DNA of 64,000 nucleotides from Rebecca billardiae RCC1528 (taxonomy: Eukaryota; Haptophyta): assembly GCA_965240325.2 (NCBI GenBank), contig OZ251251.1, positions 682,001 through 746,000 of the forward strand, read 5' to 3'. Within the stretch, counting starts at the first letter, position 1, and each line of letters starts with the position of its first letter. Positions 31,024-42,723 of the stretch are shown here, piece after piece. The translations under genes were made by a program, and so were the position numbers. A model generated the notes under the pieces. That model ran no database searches. It was given only the letters and a program-made list of their open reading frames with translations, and was not told where the DNA came from.

Positions 31024-31612
31024 CAGCAGTCCGGTAGTCATGGTGTGCACCCGGACAGCCCCAGGGCCCGAGGCCGGGGCGGTGCGGGGCGCGCCGACTC
31101 CGGCCGCCGAGAGTACTCGACGAGCCGCAAGGCGGGTTCGCGGCCGCAGTCGGATGAGCCGCCGTGGCGGACGTGCCGAGCGCGGAGGCGGGCGCGCCGA
31201 GCGCGGAGTCGGCGCGTGAGAAGAAGCGCCTCAAGCCGGGGGAGCGCCAGCTGGGCAAGGCGCGCCCGATCCCATCCTCGAGCGCACCAATGAATAATGG
31301 CCACGCGCGGCCCGGGCCGCGGACGGCGGAAGGGCTCCGGCGCGGTGAGTGCGCGCGAGCTGACCAAGTTTAAGATGGCTCGGCAGGCGAGCCTCATGCA
31401 GGTATTCAGACGGGGCTGCTGACCACGACTAGTCGGAGTGCAGCTGTCTAATCGCGCTCTTCATGAGTACTCGTCCGCGAGTACTGGTCTGTCGTAGACG
31501 ATTAGATTTCGTCCGATTATTCACTCCCAAATAGGCCCAAAAATTGTCTTCGCCTCGGCCCGGCGGGGCCCCGGGGGGACACCCCCCGGACCCCCCCCGT
31601 GGGCCGGACTCG

Positions 31613-31663
31613 TCACGTGATGTCACGTGATCACGCCTGTTGGGCAGCCGTGACGACACGTGA
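31613..31663. promoter_or_regulatory. Second CACGTG cluster
   Basis: TCACGTGA at 31613 and 31623, and CACGTGA at 31657. The cluster lies 75 bp upstream of the short ORF at 31737. Confidence 0.4.
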
Positions 31664-31736
31664 TCGGGTCACTGTACGACGAATTCCCAGCCCGCTGGGG
31701 AGACCGGTCCGGGAGGCCAAAAAAAAGTTCAGCACG

Positions 31737-31997
31737 ATGGAGTCCTCCGTGTTCGACTGTGACGACGCGTTCAAACACGTCGAGGCGTGAGAAGACGTCG
31801 ATTACTTCGATGAGGACTACGTTACTTCGTCCGCCGCCCCGGAGATCGTCTTTCGATTGATGGTACCCTCATCGCCCTCTGGCTCCCAGGGGTTCCGGTC
31901 TAAACTTGCACCCCCCATAGGGTCAGTGGACGTCCCTGACTGTGGCGCTGGAGCCTGTGTGCGTCTCTTATTCTTAGTAAACTGTATATATAGCTAG
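31737..31997 (+). other. Short ORF with one in-frame TGA
   Basis: ATG 31737 opens a frame of 86 codons to TAG at 31995-31997, interrupted only by TGA at 31788-31790. The part before reads MESSVFDCDDAFKHVEA. The part after is acidic (EDVDYFDEDY). The TGA overlaps GTGAGAAG, which would also be a good splice donor. It could be a first exon, a selenocysteine codon or a chance frame. No family is recognised. Confidence 0.25.
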
Positions 31998-32014
31998 ATG
32001 AGCGTCGTCGCTAG

Positions 32015-35000
32015 CTACCCGCGCGCGGCCCCGCCGTGCCCCGCCTGCGCGAGCGGCGGGACGATCTCGAAGTCGACGTCCATGCCCGTGTCCGAGTGCG
32101 CGTAGATGTGGCAGTGGCTGAGCGAGCGCCCCGTGAAGTCGCGCGCGCGCCAGCGGATCGTCACGTTGCCCGGCGTCGGGAGCACGATCGTGTCGCGCCA
32201 GTCGCCGGGGGCGTAGTCGAACGCGGCGGCGGCGCGCGCGGCCTCGGCGCCGCGCAGACTCGCGTGCCGCACGTCAAGAATCTGAAAGTGGTTCACGTGC
32301 AGGTGGAAGGGGTGGTTGCTCAGCTGCGCCCGGCCGTCGAGCGTGTACCCGTTGCTCACGCTCCACTCCTCCACGGAGCCGAGCGGCACGGTGCGCCGCA
32401 CCGCGCCGTCGTATGATCGGCCGTTCATCCCGTACCAGGTGTACTTCCACAGGGGGGGCGCCGCGCCGGCGCCGGCGCCGGCGCCGGCGCTGGCGCCGCC
32501 GCTGCCGCCGCCGCCGCCGGCCGTGTGGGCGGTGCCCGCGTCGTCGCCGCCGCCGGCGCCGGCGGCGGCAGCTGTCCCGTTGCTCCCGTCGGGTGCGGCG
32601 CGCGCGCGCGCGGGCGCCTCCACGGCCTCGTCGAAGCCGATGCCTGGCGGCGGCAGCGGCGCGGGGCGCATCACCGCGCCGCCGTGCGACATGCTGAGCT
32701 GCCAGCGCGAGACAGCATGCGCGGGCAGCGCGCGCAGGTCCTCCTCGCCCGTGCCAAGGGCAGGAGCGCCCTCACCCTCGCGGCCGGCGCCGGCGCCACC
32801 CTTGGCGCCGCCGCCGTGCGCGGGGCGGTGCGCCGCGCGCAGCTGGCGGCGCGCGGCGCGGCGCGCCGACGGCCGGTGGACGCCGCCGCCGCCGCCGCCC
32901 GCCGCCGCCGTCGAGTGACCCGAGCCTTGCCCGAGCGCGCGCGCGCCCGGCAGCGGCGCTATCATCAGCGGCAGCGCCGCCGTCCGCGCCGGGGCCGTCG
33001 GCGCCGGCTGCTGCCCGGCGCGCGCGGGCGCGCCCGCGCCCGTCGTCGTCGCCGTCGGCGCCGGCCACCACCGCCCAGCCAGCGCGGCGGCGCTCACCGG
33101 CGGCGTCCGCCCACGCGCGGGCGCCGCCGCCGGCTCCGTCGACGGCGGCGGCGGCAGCACTTCAAGTAGCAGCAGCTCGGCGTCGGTCACGTCCGAGCCG
33201 TTGCCCATGAATTCGAGCAGCGCGGGCGGCGCGCCGCGGAGCCCCGAGCGCAGCGCAAACCGCGCGAGGGGCGCGGCCGGCTGGTCCGCGTCCGCGCGCT
33301 GCGCCGACGCGCGCGCGCCGGGCGCGCGTGAGCACAGTACGCGCAGCAGCGCGCGCGAGCCCGGCGCCATTACCACTCGGCCGTGCGGCGCGCGCCTCGG
33401 CCGCGCCAGCGCGACTCCGTCCCGCGCGAGCACCAGCAGGGCGCATGACACGCCGTCGTCGGCGGCGTCGTCGGCGTCGGCGGCGTGCGCACCCGCTGCG
33501 CCGGGCGCGCCCGCCGCCGATGACAGGCGCAGCGCGGCGCTCTGCTGGCCGCTCAGAGCGCGCCGGCTGCTCGGAGCGGCGGCGTTGCCTGGCGCTGCCC
33601 TCCTGTCGTCAGCAGCGCCGATGAGCTTGGCGAGGTGCAGCACGAGCATGTCGTTGTGGCCCGCGTGCACGAGCGCGAGGTCCTCCCGCCCGTCCGCCTC
33701 CGCCTCCGCCTCCGCCTCCGCCTCCGCCTCCGCAGCGGCGGCGGAGGCTGGCTCCTCTGCAGGCACCAAGCGCGGCTCAGCGCGCGCCGCCGGGCGCAGC
33801 GTCACCGCCGCGCGCGGGAAGAGATGCCCGTTGACCGTGGCGAGCTGCGCGGGCGCGTCCACCCAGTGCGCGCCCTCGGCGGCGGCGGCGCCCGAGGCTG
33901 CGTGCGGCCCGTCCTCCGCGCCGCGCGCGCCGCCGCCGCCGCGCGCGCGCATGCGCACGCGCCCTCCCTTGCCCAGCGGCGGCGCGAGCCCGCGCAGCTG
34001 GACACCGAGCGGAAGCGTCGAGCCGGCCGCGCCAGCGGCCCACGCGTAGTTGCGCATGGTGCCCGCGGCCACGTTGAAGGTCTGCACGACGCACACGCGC
34101 GCGCGCGCCGCCGCGGGCCCCGCGGCGGGGATCCCGCCGGCCGGGCGGGCCGGGCGCGACGGCGGCGGCGCGCCCTGCGCCGCAGCCACCGCCGCGGCCG
34201 CGGGCGTCGGCGGCGGCGGCGCGCCCTTTGGGCGCACGACGATCGCCCCGGCCATCCCGCCCGCCGCGTGCAGCGCCGACGAGCCGTGCAGGTGCGGATG
34301 GTAGAAGAAGTGGCCGACGGGGTGGTCGGAGGGGATGCGGTACTCGAAGAGACCCTCGCTCTGCGGGCCGATGCGGCTGCGCGCGGCGCGGGGCGGGCGC
34401 GCGGCGCGGGGCGGGCGGGCAGGCAGGGACGGCCGTCGGGGTGCGGGGCCGGGGGCGGGCAGTGGGCGCGCGCGCGCGGCGCACAGCGCGCGGCGCGCGC
34501 GCACCGGTACACGTTGTCCCCGAGCCCGCTCGGCGAGACGTGCATGCCGTGCACGTGCAGCGCCGTCGCGTTCGGGTGACCCAGTCGGTTCCAGGACGAG
34601 AGGCCGGGCCCGTCGTATGCGCTGTCGGCCGGGTCGTGCTCGAGCATGTTGACGAGGCGGATGCGCAGCGTGTCGCCCTGCGCGACGTGCAGCGTGGGGC
34701 CCGGGATGCTCCCCTCGTACGCGCGCACGTTCAGCGTGAGCGCCGCGCCCTCGCCCTCGCCGCCGCCACCGCCTTCGCCTTCGCCTTCGCCGCTGCCGCC
34801 GAGCTTCACGGTGGCCACGCGCACGCGGATGGTGGTGTTCAGCTCGCCGCCCTCGGAGACGCGCGCCTCGGGCTCGACGAGAAGCGGGCGCTCGCCGATG
34901 ACCACCGCCGCGCGCGCGTGCGCGACGGCCGGGGCGCTCGCCGCGCCGCGCGCAGCCGCGGCCGCGCAAAGCGCCAGTACGCACGCCGCCGCCGCGACGG

Positions 35001-35142
35001 CCGCGACGGCGGCGCGCGAGCACGAGCGAGCTCGTGCGCTGCGTGGCGCGTGATGAAGCCCCGCCTCCGCGTCGGCCATCAACGGCTCGCGCGCCTCAGC
35101 CGCGAGCGCACCGCGCGGCGCGGGGTCGTGGCGCTCGACCAT
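32015..35142 (-). CDS. Multicopper oxidase (laccase-like), membrane-anchored or secreted
   Basis: Model: complement(join(32015..34376, 34505..35142)), 999 residues, one phase-2 intron. ATG 35142 gives a basic N-terminus and one hydrophobic segment (about 45-65), a signal anchor. All four copper-binding motifs are present: HVHGMH (near 195), HPHLHG (near 241), HPFHLHVNHF (near 899) and HCHIYAHSDTGM (near 968). This predicts intact T1 and T2/T3 copper sites. The middle of the protein (about 290-850) is far longer than in usual laccases (500-600 residues). It contains low-complexity Ala/Gly/Pro and a Glu-Ala run. Likely substrates are phenolics or metal ions, for example in an Fet3-like iron oxidase, but the substrate cannot be told. 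The gene ends at 32015, close to the short ORF at 31737. Confidence 0.9.
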
Positions 35143-35320
35143 GGTGCCCTCCGCGCGCGACGTCGTCGCCAGCGAAGGCTCTCGCGCGCAAGCCTGCCCG
35201 GCGCGTTTGCGACTGTTCACAGGCGGGGCCGGCCGGCCAGTGGGCAACCATTTTCATCATCGCAATAATCGATCCGATCGGTCCGGTCCGCCGTCATTTT
35301 GGTCTCCGTCGGTGGACGCA

Positions 35321-36149
35321 TCAGGCATGGAGGCTGCGCGCGTGCGGTCGGGCTGCCGTCGGCGTGAGTGGTAGGCTCGGCTCCTCCCGTGCCGCGAGCC
35401 GGTCGCGGATCTCGTCGTACAGCGCAGCGTCGATCTCGACGAAAAGGGCGCGCGCGAAGCCGAGGTGGTCGCGCTCGCCTCCGGCGGCAGCGGCCTGCAC
35501 GTCCGGCAGCTCCTCCCGCTGATGACACGCGCGACGCCTGTCTGCTGAAGCGCTGGTGCGCGGCTGCGAGCGCGCTTTGCGCGGTGATGCGGCTCTCCAC
35601 GAGGAGCTTGAAGACCTGCGAGGCGCGCTCGCGCAGAAACCTCGTCACAGCCGCGCTCGCGAGCAGCGATGGCTTCCAGCTCTCCGGATCGGTGAAGAGA
35701 GCGACCACCTCGTCCCGCGCCGTGCGCTCGATGGCGGCGGCGGGAAGCGTGCTCAGATCGGCGCGGCTGGCGAGCTGCCGCACGTGCTCGTCGGGCTCGA
35801 GATACTCGACCGCCACCTCTGCCCCTCCCGCTGCCACCGTCTGGGCGCAAGCCGCCACGCGCCGCTGCGGATGGCGGGAGTATGGGCGGGCCGAGGGCGC
35901 GAGCGGGTGGGGCAGGGTTTCGTCGTTCGGAGACGATCGCCGCGTGGAATGGGAGGTGTGGTGGTGCCATGCACGCACGCGCGCCGCCACTCGGCAGCGC
36001 GCCGCGCGCCGCGCACCGGCCGCGCGTGCGAGCGCTTAGGCGCTGCGCCGCACGGAGCACGCGGCAAACGGCTACGTACCTGTGGAGGAGTCGCCGGTGG
36101 TGGGCGCGGCAGCGGTAGCCGTAGACAGAGCTTGGTTGGGTGACCGCAT
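35321..36149 (-). CDS. Hypothetical protein, spliced, model uncertain
   Basis: Exon 1 36080..36149 (ATG 36149, MRSPNQALSTATAAAPTTGD) ends at a consensus donor CAG|GTACGT. Exon 2 starts at 35830 after GTGGCAG and reads AEVAVEYLEPDEHVRQLASR, a helix-rich segment of about 100 residues. Near 35530 the frame would drift into Arg-rich sequence and stop at 35217. If a 34-nt intron (35495-35528, GTGTCATC to GTGCAG) is removed, the frame continues as GFARALFVEIDAALYDEIRD and stops at 35321, giving 181 residues. The protein-like composition of both parts supports that, but a one- or two-base indel in a decaying gene would look the same. I do not recognise the family. The 3' end is 178 bp upstream of the oxidase ATG on the same strand. 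Confidence 0.4.
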
Positions 36150-36492
36150 CGCCGCTACGGCTCGCCCGGGGCCGTGCGTCCAGCAGCTCGCCCACTGGTG
36201 GCGGGGGTCGTTCTCGCGCGCCCGGGCGCGAGCGGCTCGGCGGCGCCCGAGCCGAGGGCCCGAGGGCGGCTCGCCGCTAGGCCGGGACTCGGCGGGATGG
36301 CGATGGGCCGTCGGACCGTTCGCGAGGCCGGCTCCCGCCGTCCCGTTGCGGAATAATCTGGATGCTACTTCTTATATCGTCTGCTTATCGATCAGCAGCG
36401 AGAGTCCGGAGCGCCCGGAGCCAGTGCTCAAAACAGTCAACTCAGCGTTCGATCTCCGTATATATATATATTGTAACTCTGAACCACGGCGG
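36150..36492. other. Intergenic
   Basis: No gene seen. Short ORFs overlap both neighbours' ends without features. Confidence 0.5.
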
Positions 36493-37437
36493 TCACTTGA
36501 GCTCCAGCTTGGCCGTCGCCATCAGCGTCGGCCAGTGCGGCACCGAGTACGCGTCGGTGGGCGCGGGGAGCAGGTGCCCCAGCGCGCCCGACGCCTCAGC
36601 GCCCTCGTGCGAGCCCTCGCCTAGCAGCAGCGCGCCCGCCAGCTCGTCGAAGCGCGGCGCGAGCACCGCGCACGGCGCCCCCGCGCCGATGATGACTCGC
36701 GCCGCCGTGTCGTCGGCCGCGTCGCCACCGCGCGCGGGCGGCACGGCGATCGGCAGGTCGAGGAGCAGCGCGCTGGGCAGGCGCGCGCGCAGCGCGTCCT
36801 CCGCCGACGGCCCGAACGGCCGGTGCTCGCTGCCGCAGCCCGAGCACGTGAACGTCGCCATGTTGTGCACGACCGCGCCCACCGCAATATTCAATTTCTC
36901 GAGCATCTCGATGCCCTTGACGACGTCCGCGAGCGCGAGCGCGTGCGGCGTCGAGACGACGACGGCGGCGTCGATGGGGAGCGACGAGGCGAGCGCGAGG
37001 GGCACCTCGCCCGTGCCCGGCGGCATGTCGATCAGCAGCGCGTCCAGCTGCCCCCAGCGCGTGTGGTTGGCCATCTGCGTCGCGAGCTCGGCGATCAGCG
37101 GCCCGCGCAGCACGATCGAGCCGTCGCCGAGGCGCCTGCGCCACATGCGCGCGACGTACGCGAAGGACTGGCACACGATACCCTCGTCCGACGTCCACGG
37201 CGAGACCTGCCGCCCGTTCGCGCTCAGCTCGGGCTCGCCGTCCGGCATGCCGCCGAGCAGCGTCGGCAGCGACGGGCCGTGCAGGTCGGCGTCGAGGACG
37301 CCGACGCGCGCGCCCGCGCGGCGCATGGCCTGCGCGAGGCCCGCGGCGATGGTCGACTTGCCCACGCCACCCTTCGCCGAGTGCACGGCGATGATGCGCC
37401 CCACGCGCCCCGAGATCGCCGTGGCCGCGCCCGACAT
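36493..37437 (-). CDS. Mrp/NBP35-family Fe-S cluster carrier P-loop NTPase
   Basis: Single exon, 314 residues from ATG 37437. The deviant Walker A HSAKGGVGKST (near 22-32) is followed by LDADLHGPSLPTLLGG, the DADI.GPS.P signature of Mrp/NBP35 proteins, and by IDMPPGTGE (Walker B region). The CSGC motif in NMATFTCSGCGSEHRPFG (near 205) gives the CX2C cysteines that hold a bridging 4Fe-4S cluster between two subunits. The group delivers Fe-S clusters to target proteins in cytosol, mitochondrion (Ind1/NUBPL) or plastid (HCF101). No clear transit peptide is visible from this ATG. A non-ATG extension upstream (to 37518) is open and could hide an unrecognised first exon. The gene is divergent from the palmitoyltransferase, with 214 bp between ATGs. 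Confidence 0.85.
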   Translation of the reverse strand: MSGAATAISGRVGRIIAVHSAKGGVGKSTIAAGLAQAMRRAGARVGVLDADLHGPSLPTLLGGMPDGEPELSANGRQVSPWTSDEGIVCQSFAYVARMWRRRLGDGSIVLRGPLIAELATQMANHTRWGQLDALLIDMPPGTGEVPLALASSLPIDAAVVVSTPHALALADVVKGIEMLEKLNIAVGAVVHNMATFTCSGCGSEHRPFGPSAEDALRARLPSALLLDLPIAVPPARGGDAADDTAARVIIGAGAPCAVLAPRFDELAGALLLGEGSHEGAEASGALGHLLPAPTDAYSVPHWPTLMATAKLELK

Positions 37438-37651
37438 GGTGCGCACACCGCCGCCGCTTGCGTCCGCCGAGTCCTTGTCCCGCTGCTGATTCGGCTTGCC
37501 GCTTGGCGCTTGCGGCACCTTTTCCGGTCGGCACTCTACTGTAGATCTGTAACTCGGCAGCCCTTCGTCGGCGGAGCTCGCCGGGGTTTGCCCTCGGCAC
37601 CGTCTTGCTGCAGCCGCCGCTCATCACACGCGGGCGGGCGGGCGGGCGGCG

Positions 37652-38777
37652 ATGGAGAAGCCGATCTCGTCGACGCGCCGAGGCCTGCGCTCTGCGCGCA
37701 GGCGGCGCGAAGAGCGCCTCTTCGGCCCGGACGTGTGCACCGCCTCCGCGGGCATGGGGCTCACCACCGTTCTCTTTGGAATCTTCTTTGCGATCGCGGT
37801 CGTCACGATGCCGGCCGCGGTCGTCGCGGTGGGCGCGCTGCTGTACGTGCTCACGGCGGCGCTGTGGCTGGCGACGGCGACGGTGCACCCGGGCATTGTG
37901 CCGCCGCACACGCTGCTCCCCGACGCCGAGAGCGCGCAGTACTCGCAGCTCGCGCGCACGATGGACGTGGGCGCGCGGGAGCTCCCCCTCCGGTGGTGCT
38001 ACCACTGCCGCGCGTTCCGCCCGCCGCGCGCGGTGCACTGCCCCGACTGCAACGTGTGCGTCACGCGGTGGGACCACCACTGCCCGTGGGTCGGCCAGTG
38101 CGTCGGCCAGCGCAACTACAAGTACTTCCTCGGCTACATCTGGCTACTCACATTACTCTCGCTCTATGTGGGTACATTCCTCGGTATCTACGCGTTCAGG
38201 CTGGTGGCTGAGTGGGACGTGGACGGCTTCACGCGCGTGCTCGGCGGCGGCGCAGCCGCCGTGCTGTACAACGGGATCGGCGTCATCGCTGTCGCCGTCG
38301 GCGTCGTCATCGGTGCGCGCCGCCGCGCCGCCGCGCCGCGCCGCTGCGGCCCTGGTCGACGCACCCGCCGCCGTCTGCTGCCGCCGCCCGTGCCGCCCCC
38401 CTCCACGACCCACCGCGACCCGCCCAGGCGTGGTGTGCGTGGGTCCACTGGCCTTCTTCCACGCCTCGCTCACGCTGGCCGACGCCACCACCTCGCAGCA
38501 GGACCGGACCGCGTACACCAGGTCCGGCGCGTGCGGCGGCGGCGCGGCCAACTGCCACGCGGTGCTGTGCGGCGCGCAGGCGCTACACGACGCGTGGTGC
38601 GCGGAGTGCGAGGCGGTGTTCGAGGAGGAGCGCGCGCGGCGCGCGGTGGCGGGCGCGGAGAGTGGCGGCGGGAGCGCGAGCGGGCAGCACACCTCGGCCA
38701 TCGAGCTACAGCCGCAGCGCAGCGCAGGCAGCAGCCAACACCGACAGATCTTTGGCGCAAGCGTGAGTGTCGGCTGA
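37652..38777 (+). CDS. DHHC-type protein S-palmitoyltransferase
   Basis: Model: join(37652..38312, 38428..38777), 336 residues, phase-1 intron. Two membrane segments (about 34-75) precede the Cys-rich domain: CYHCRAFRPPRAVHCPDCNVC, then the catalytic DHHCPWVGQCVGQRNYKYF near 140. Two more spans follow (LLTLLSLYVGTFLGIYAF, and IGVIAVAVGVV joined by splicing to VCVGPLAFFH). That is the standard four-span topology, with the active site facing the cytosol. The enzyme would attach palmitate to cysteines of membrane-associated proteins. The C-terminal tail is Ser/Gln-rich. The intron reading frame stays open (to 39151), but its translation is Arg/Pro-rich and breaks the last span, so I splice it out. 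Confidence 0.9.
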
Positions 38778-39733
<956 letters not shown>

Positions 39734-42723
39734 CTACCCGCTGCCCGACGATGCGGGCCCGCGCTGGGCTGCGGTCGATGGCGACGGGTCCGACGAGTGC
39801 GACGGCACCTCCGACGAGGCGCCGCCCTCGGAGCTGTCGGCGTCGCCCTCGTCCTCGTCGCCCTCGTGGACGAGGGACGTGCGCCGGCGGCCGCTCTTGG
39901 AGGAGCGGCCGCCGCCGCCGCCGGACGGCGTGCCGATGCCGCCGGCTTTGAAGCTGCTGTTGGCGCTCGCCTGCTGGCTGCCGTGCGCGCTGACTGGCAC
40001 CATGAACGAGCGCAGCACGCGGCAGATGTACTCGGTGCCGGACGAGTCCTTGTCGATGCACGCGGTCAGCCCAGCCGCCTCGAACTCGGAGCGGTCGGGC
40101 GAGCCGATCGGGTCGCCCGTCATGCCGATGATCATGCCATCGTACCCTTTTGCGCGCAGCAGCCGCACGGCCGTCGCGCCGTTCATCCGCGGCATCTGGT
40201 TGTCCACCAGCAGCAGGTCGTACGGCGGCAGCCCGGCCAGGTGCCGCTCGTTCACCATCTCGATCGCGCGCTCCCCGTTCCCGGCGGTCTGCCACGGCGC
40301 GCCGACTGTCTGGAAGGTGGTGAGTGGCAGCGTCATCTGGAGGAACGCGTCGTCCTGCGAGCGCCGCGAGCGCGCGGCGCGGCGCGGCGCGCGCGCGGCG
40401 AGAGGGTGAGCGTGCGCGGCGCATGCCCCATCGCGGCCCGCACCACGGTGGTCACGGCGTCCGCGCGGCGCGGCTGGGCGGCGCGCGGCGCGTGCGCACC
40501 TCGACGTGCAGGCAGCAGAAGTTGTGCGGGATGGCGACAGGCGTCTGCGCGGCGGCTGGGTCGCGCGCTGCGTGCTGCCGCCAGCGCTCCTCCTCGTCGC
40601 CCGAGTCGCCCGGCACCGCCGCGTCGGACGACGAGCCGTCGCCCCGCTCCACGAGCTCGGCGAGCCGGTCGCCGAGGTTGGACTTGGCGGCGGAGGAGTT
40701 GGAGTTGCTGCCGCGCTCGCGGTTCATGTCTTGCCGCTGCCGGCCGCGCGTGAGCTGCGCATCCACGGCGTGCGAGGGCACTGGCAGCGCGGACGGCTGC
40801 AGGTAGAGCCGCATCTCGAACGTGGAGCCCATACCCTCGCCCGGCGAGGAGAGGGCGAGCTCCGACATGTCGTGCAGCCGAAGGATCTGCACGGCCGGGG
40901 GGTGAGCCGACGCGGCGGCGGTCAGCCGGCAGGCAGGCGGATGGGTGGGGGCGAGGGCGGGCTGCGCGCACGCACGTGTGCTCGGGGCGCGCGGCGAGCG
41001 GCGCGCGGGCGCGCGCGCGCACCGACTTGGAGATGCTCAGCCCGAGCCCCGTGCCGCCGCGCCCCTGCAGCTGCCCGATCCCCACCTGCGTGAAGCACTC
41101 GCCGCTGTTGAGCTGCTCCACCTGCTCGTCCGAGAGTCCGGTGCCCGTGTCGACGACCGCGACGTGCACGAGGACGAGGCCATCGTCTTGCTGGCGCTCC
41201 TCGTCGGTGCCGAGCCAGCAGCGCAGGTAGACGGCGCCGCCGCGGTCGGTGAACTTGAGCGCGTTGCTCATCCCGTTGTTCAGGCACTGCAGCAGCCGCC
41301 ACTTGTCGCCGCTCCACACGCTCAGCCCGAGCTGCTCGTCCACCGCCGCGCGCACCAGCGCCACGCCCTTCTCCGCCGCCAGTCCCTCAAACGTCGCGTG
41401 AGACTCGTGGAGCAGCCGCTCGAGCGTGAAGGGCTGGCGCACGAGGACGAGCCGGCCGCTGTCGATGCGCTCAAAGTCGAGGATGTCCGACACGATGTTC
41501 TCCATCAGCGCGCAGCACGTGTCGAGCACGTCGAGCAGCTTGTCCGCCTCCATGTGCGCCGCGCCCGCGCCGCCCGCGCCGCCCGCGCCGCCCGCGCCCG
41601 CGCCGCCCGCCGGGGTGCGCGGCGTGGCGCCGCCGCAGCACTCGTTGGCGCGCAGCAGCTTGGTCACGTTGAGCACGGAGAGCAGCGGGCTGCGCAGGTC
41701 GTGCATCACCACGCGGATCAGCCGCGCGCGCGCCAGCTTGCCCTCCTCGGCGCGCGCCGCCTGCGCGGCGAGCTTCTCGCGCGCGCTCAGCGCGTGCAGC
41801 CGCGCGGAGCGCGCGTGCTCGAAGCGGCGGTGCACGCGCTTGCGCTCGCGCTGCGCGAGGCAGACGGTGCGGCGGAAGGCCCACTCGCCGCGCGCCGTCT
41901 TCGACAGGTTGTACCGGCAGATCGTCGTCGCGAAGCCGAGCATCAGCAGCGCGCCCAGGTTGTACGGGCACCAGCCGACCGCGTCGGGGAGATAGAAGTC
42001 GAGCGTCGCGCCGACGCTGATCGAGGTGGCGCAGACGATGCAGAAGGCGGGGACGGTGAGCGGCACGTACGCGCTGGCCAGCGCGACGAACGCGCCGAGG
42101 CGCAGCATCAGCGCCGTGTTCGTCGTGCACGCCGAGCTCGGCGTGAGCAGCTGGTGGAATCGGAAGAAGATTGCGAGCGCGACGAGCGTGCCGACCGCAA
42201 ACGTCTCCATCATCTGGAGCGGCACGTTGCAGAAGGCCTCGGAGCGGAAGAAGGCGCCGATCTGGACGAGCACGCCCACTACCAGCGCGTTCGCGCTCCA
42301 GCCGTGCCGCTCGATCGAGAGCTCGGGCCCGAGGCTTCGCTTTGCGAGCGCGACAAACGAAAGGCAGTTGAACACCGCCATCACAAAGAGGACGTTGGAC
42401 ATGCACCTGCCGAGGGCGGGGTAGAGCACGTCCATGCGGAACGCGAGCTCCACGTCCGGATCGGCGAACGAGCCGCGCCACGTCCGGCGCAGCTCGGGCA
42501 GGTCCTCCACGTTGGTGTCAAAGTCGTGCGGCAGCGACATGTCGCGCGGGTTGGCGGCGCCCGCCACGCTGGACGTGCCCTCGATCTCGTCGGTGACCGC
42601 GGTAGTGTCGTCGCCCGTGAGCTCCGAGGAGCTCATCGTGCCCGAATCGGACATGAACTTCCCAGGCCCGGTGACCTGCATCTTCAGCACGGCGGCCACT
42701 GAGGCGAAGTCGTGTCGGCCCAT
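39734..42723 (-). CDS. Hybrid sensor histidine kinase with C-terminal receiver domain
   Basis: Model: complement(join(39734..40354, 40500..40886, 41023..42723)), 902 residues, both introns phase 0. Several hydrophobic segments (about 105-270) form a membrane sensor region. The H-box [16 protein letters not shown] (His near 339) is the phosphorylation site. The ATPase part has an N-box ([14 protein letters not shown]), DTGTGL and [14 protein letters not shown]. The first intron splits the G-box from [10 protein letters not shown] and GEGMGSTFE. The second intron falls inside the receiver acidic pair: HVE joins DDAFLQM, making the VEDD strand. The phosphoacceptor Asp is in LLLVDNQMP near 746, with MTGDP and DKDSSG (conserved Thr and Lys) following. 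Autophosphorylation and intramolecular His-Asp transfer are expected. The signal is unknown. A Ser/Asp-rich tail ends the protein. Confidence 0.9.

Larger units (their letters stand above)
29961..31736. other. Intergenic, 1.8 kb, with CACGTG clusters
   Basis: I find no convincing gene. A 69-codon plus-strand frame (31164-31373) and a minus-strand frame (30532-30777) have partly protein-like composition but no start context, splice partner or recognisable motif. Confidence 0.5.

Noticed and set aside
31164-31373. 69-codon plus-strand frame with ADVPSAEAGAPSAESAREKK
   Set aside because: Composition is plausible, but it begins with GTG, has no splice acceptor or donor that extends it, and no homologous family comes to mind.
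40945-42702. 585-codon plus-strand frame opposite the histidine kinase
   Set aside because: It is the antisense of a gene with clear kinase motifs. Long antisense frames are expected at this GC content.
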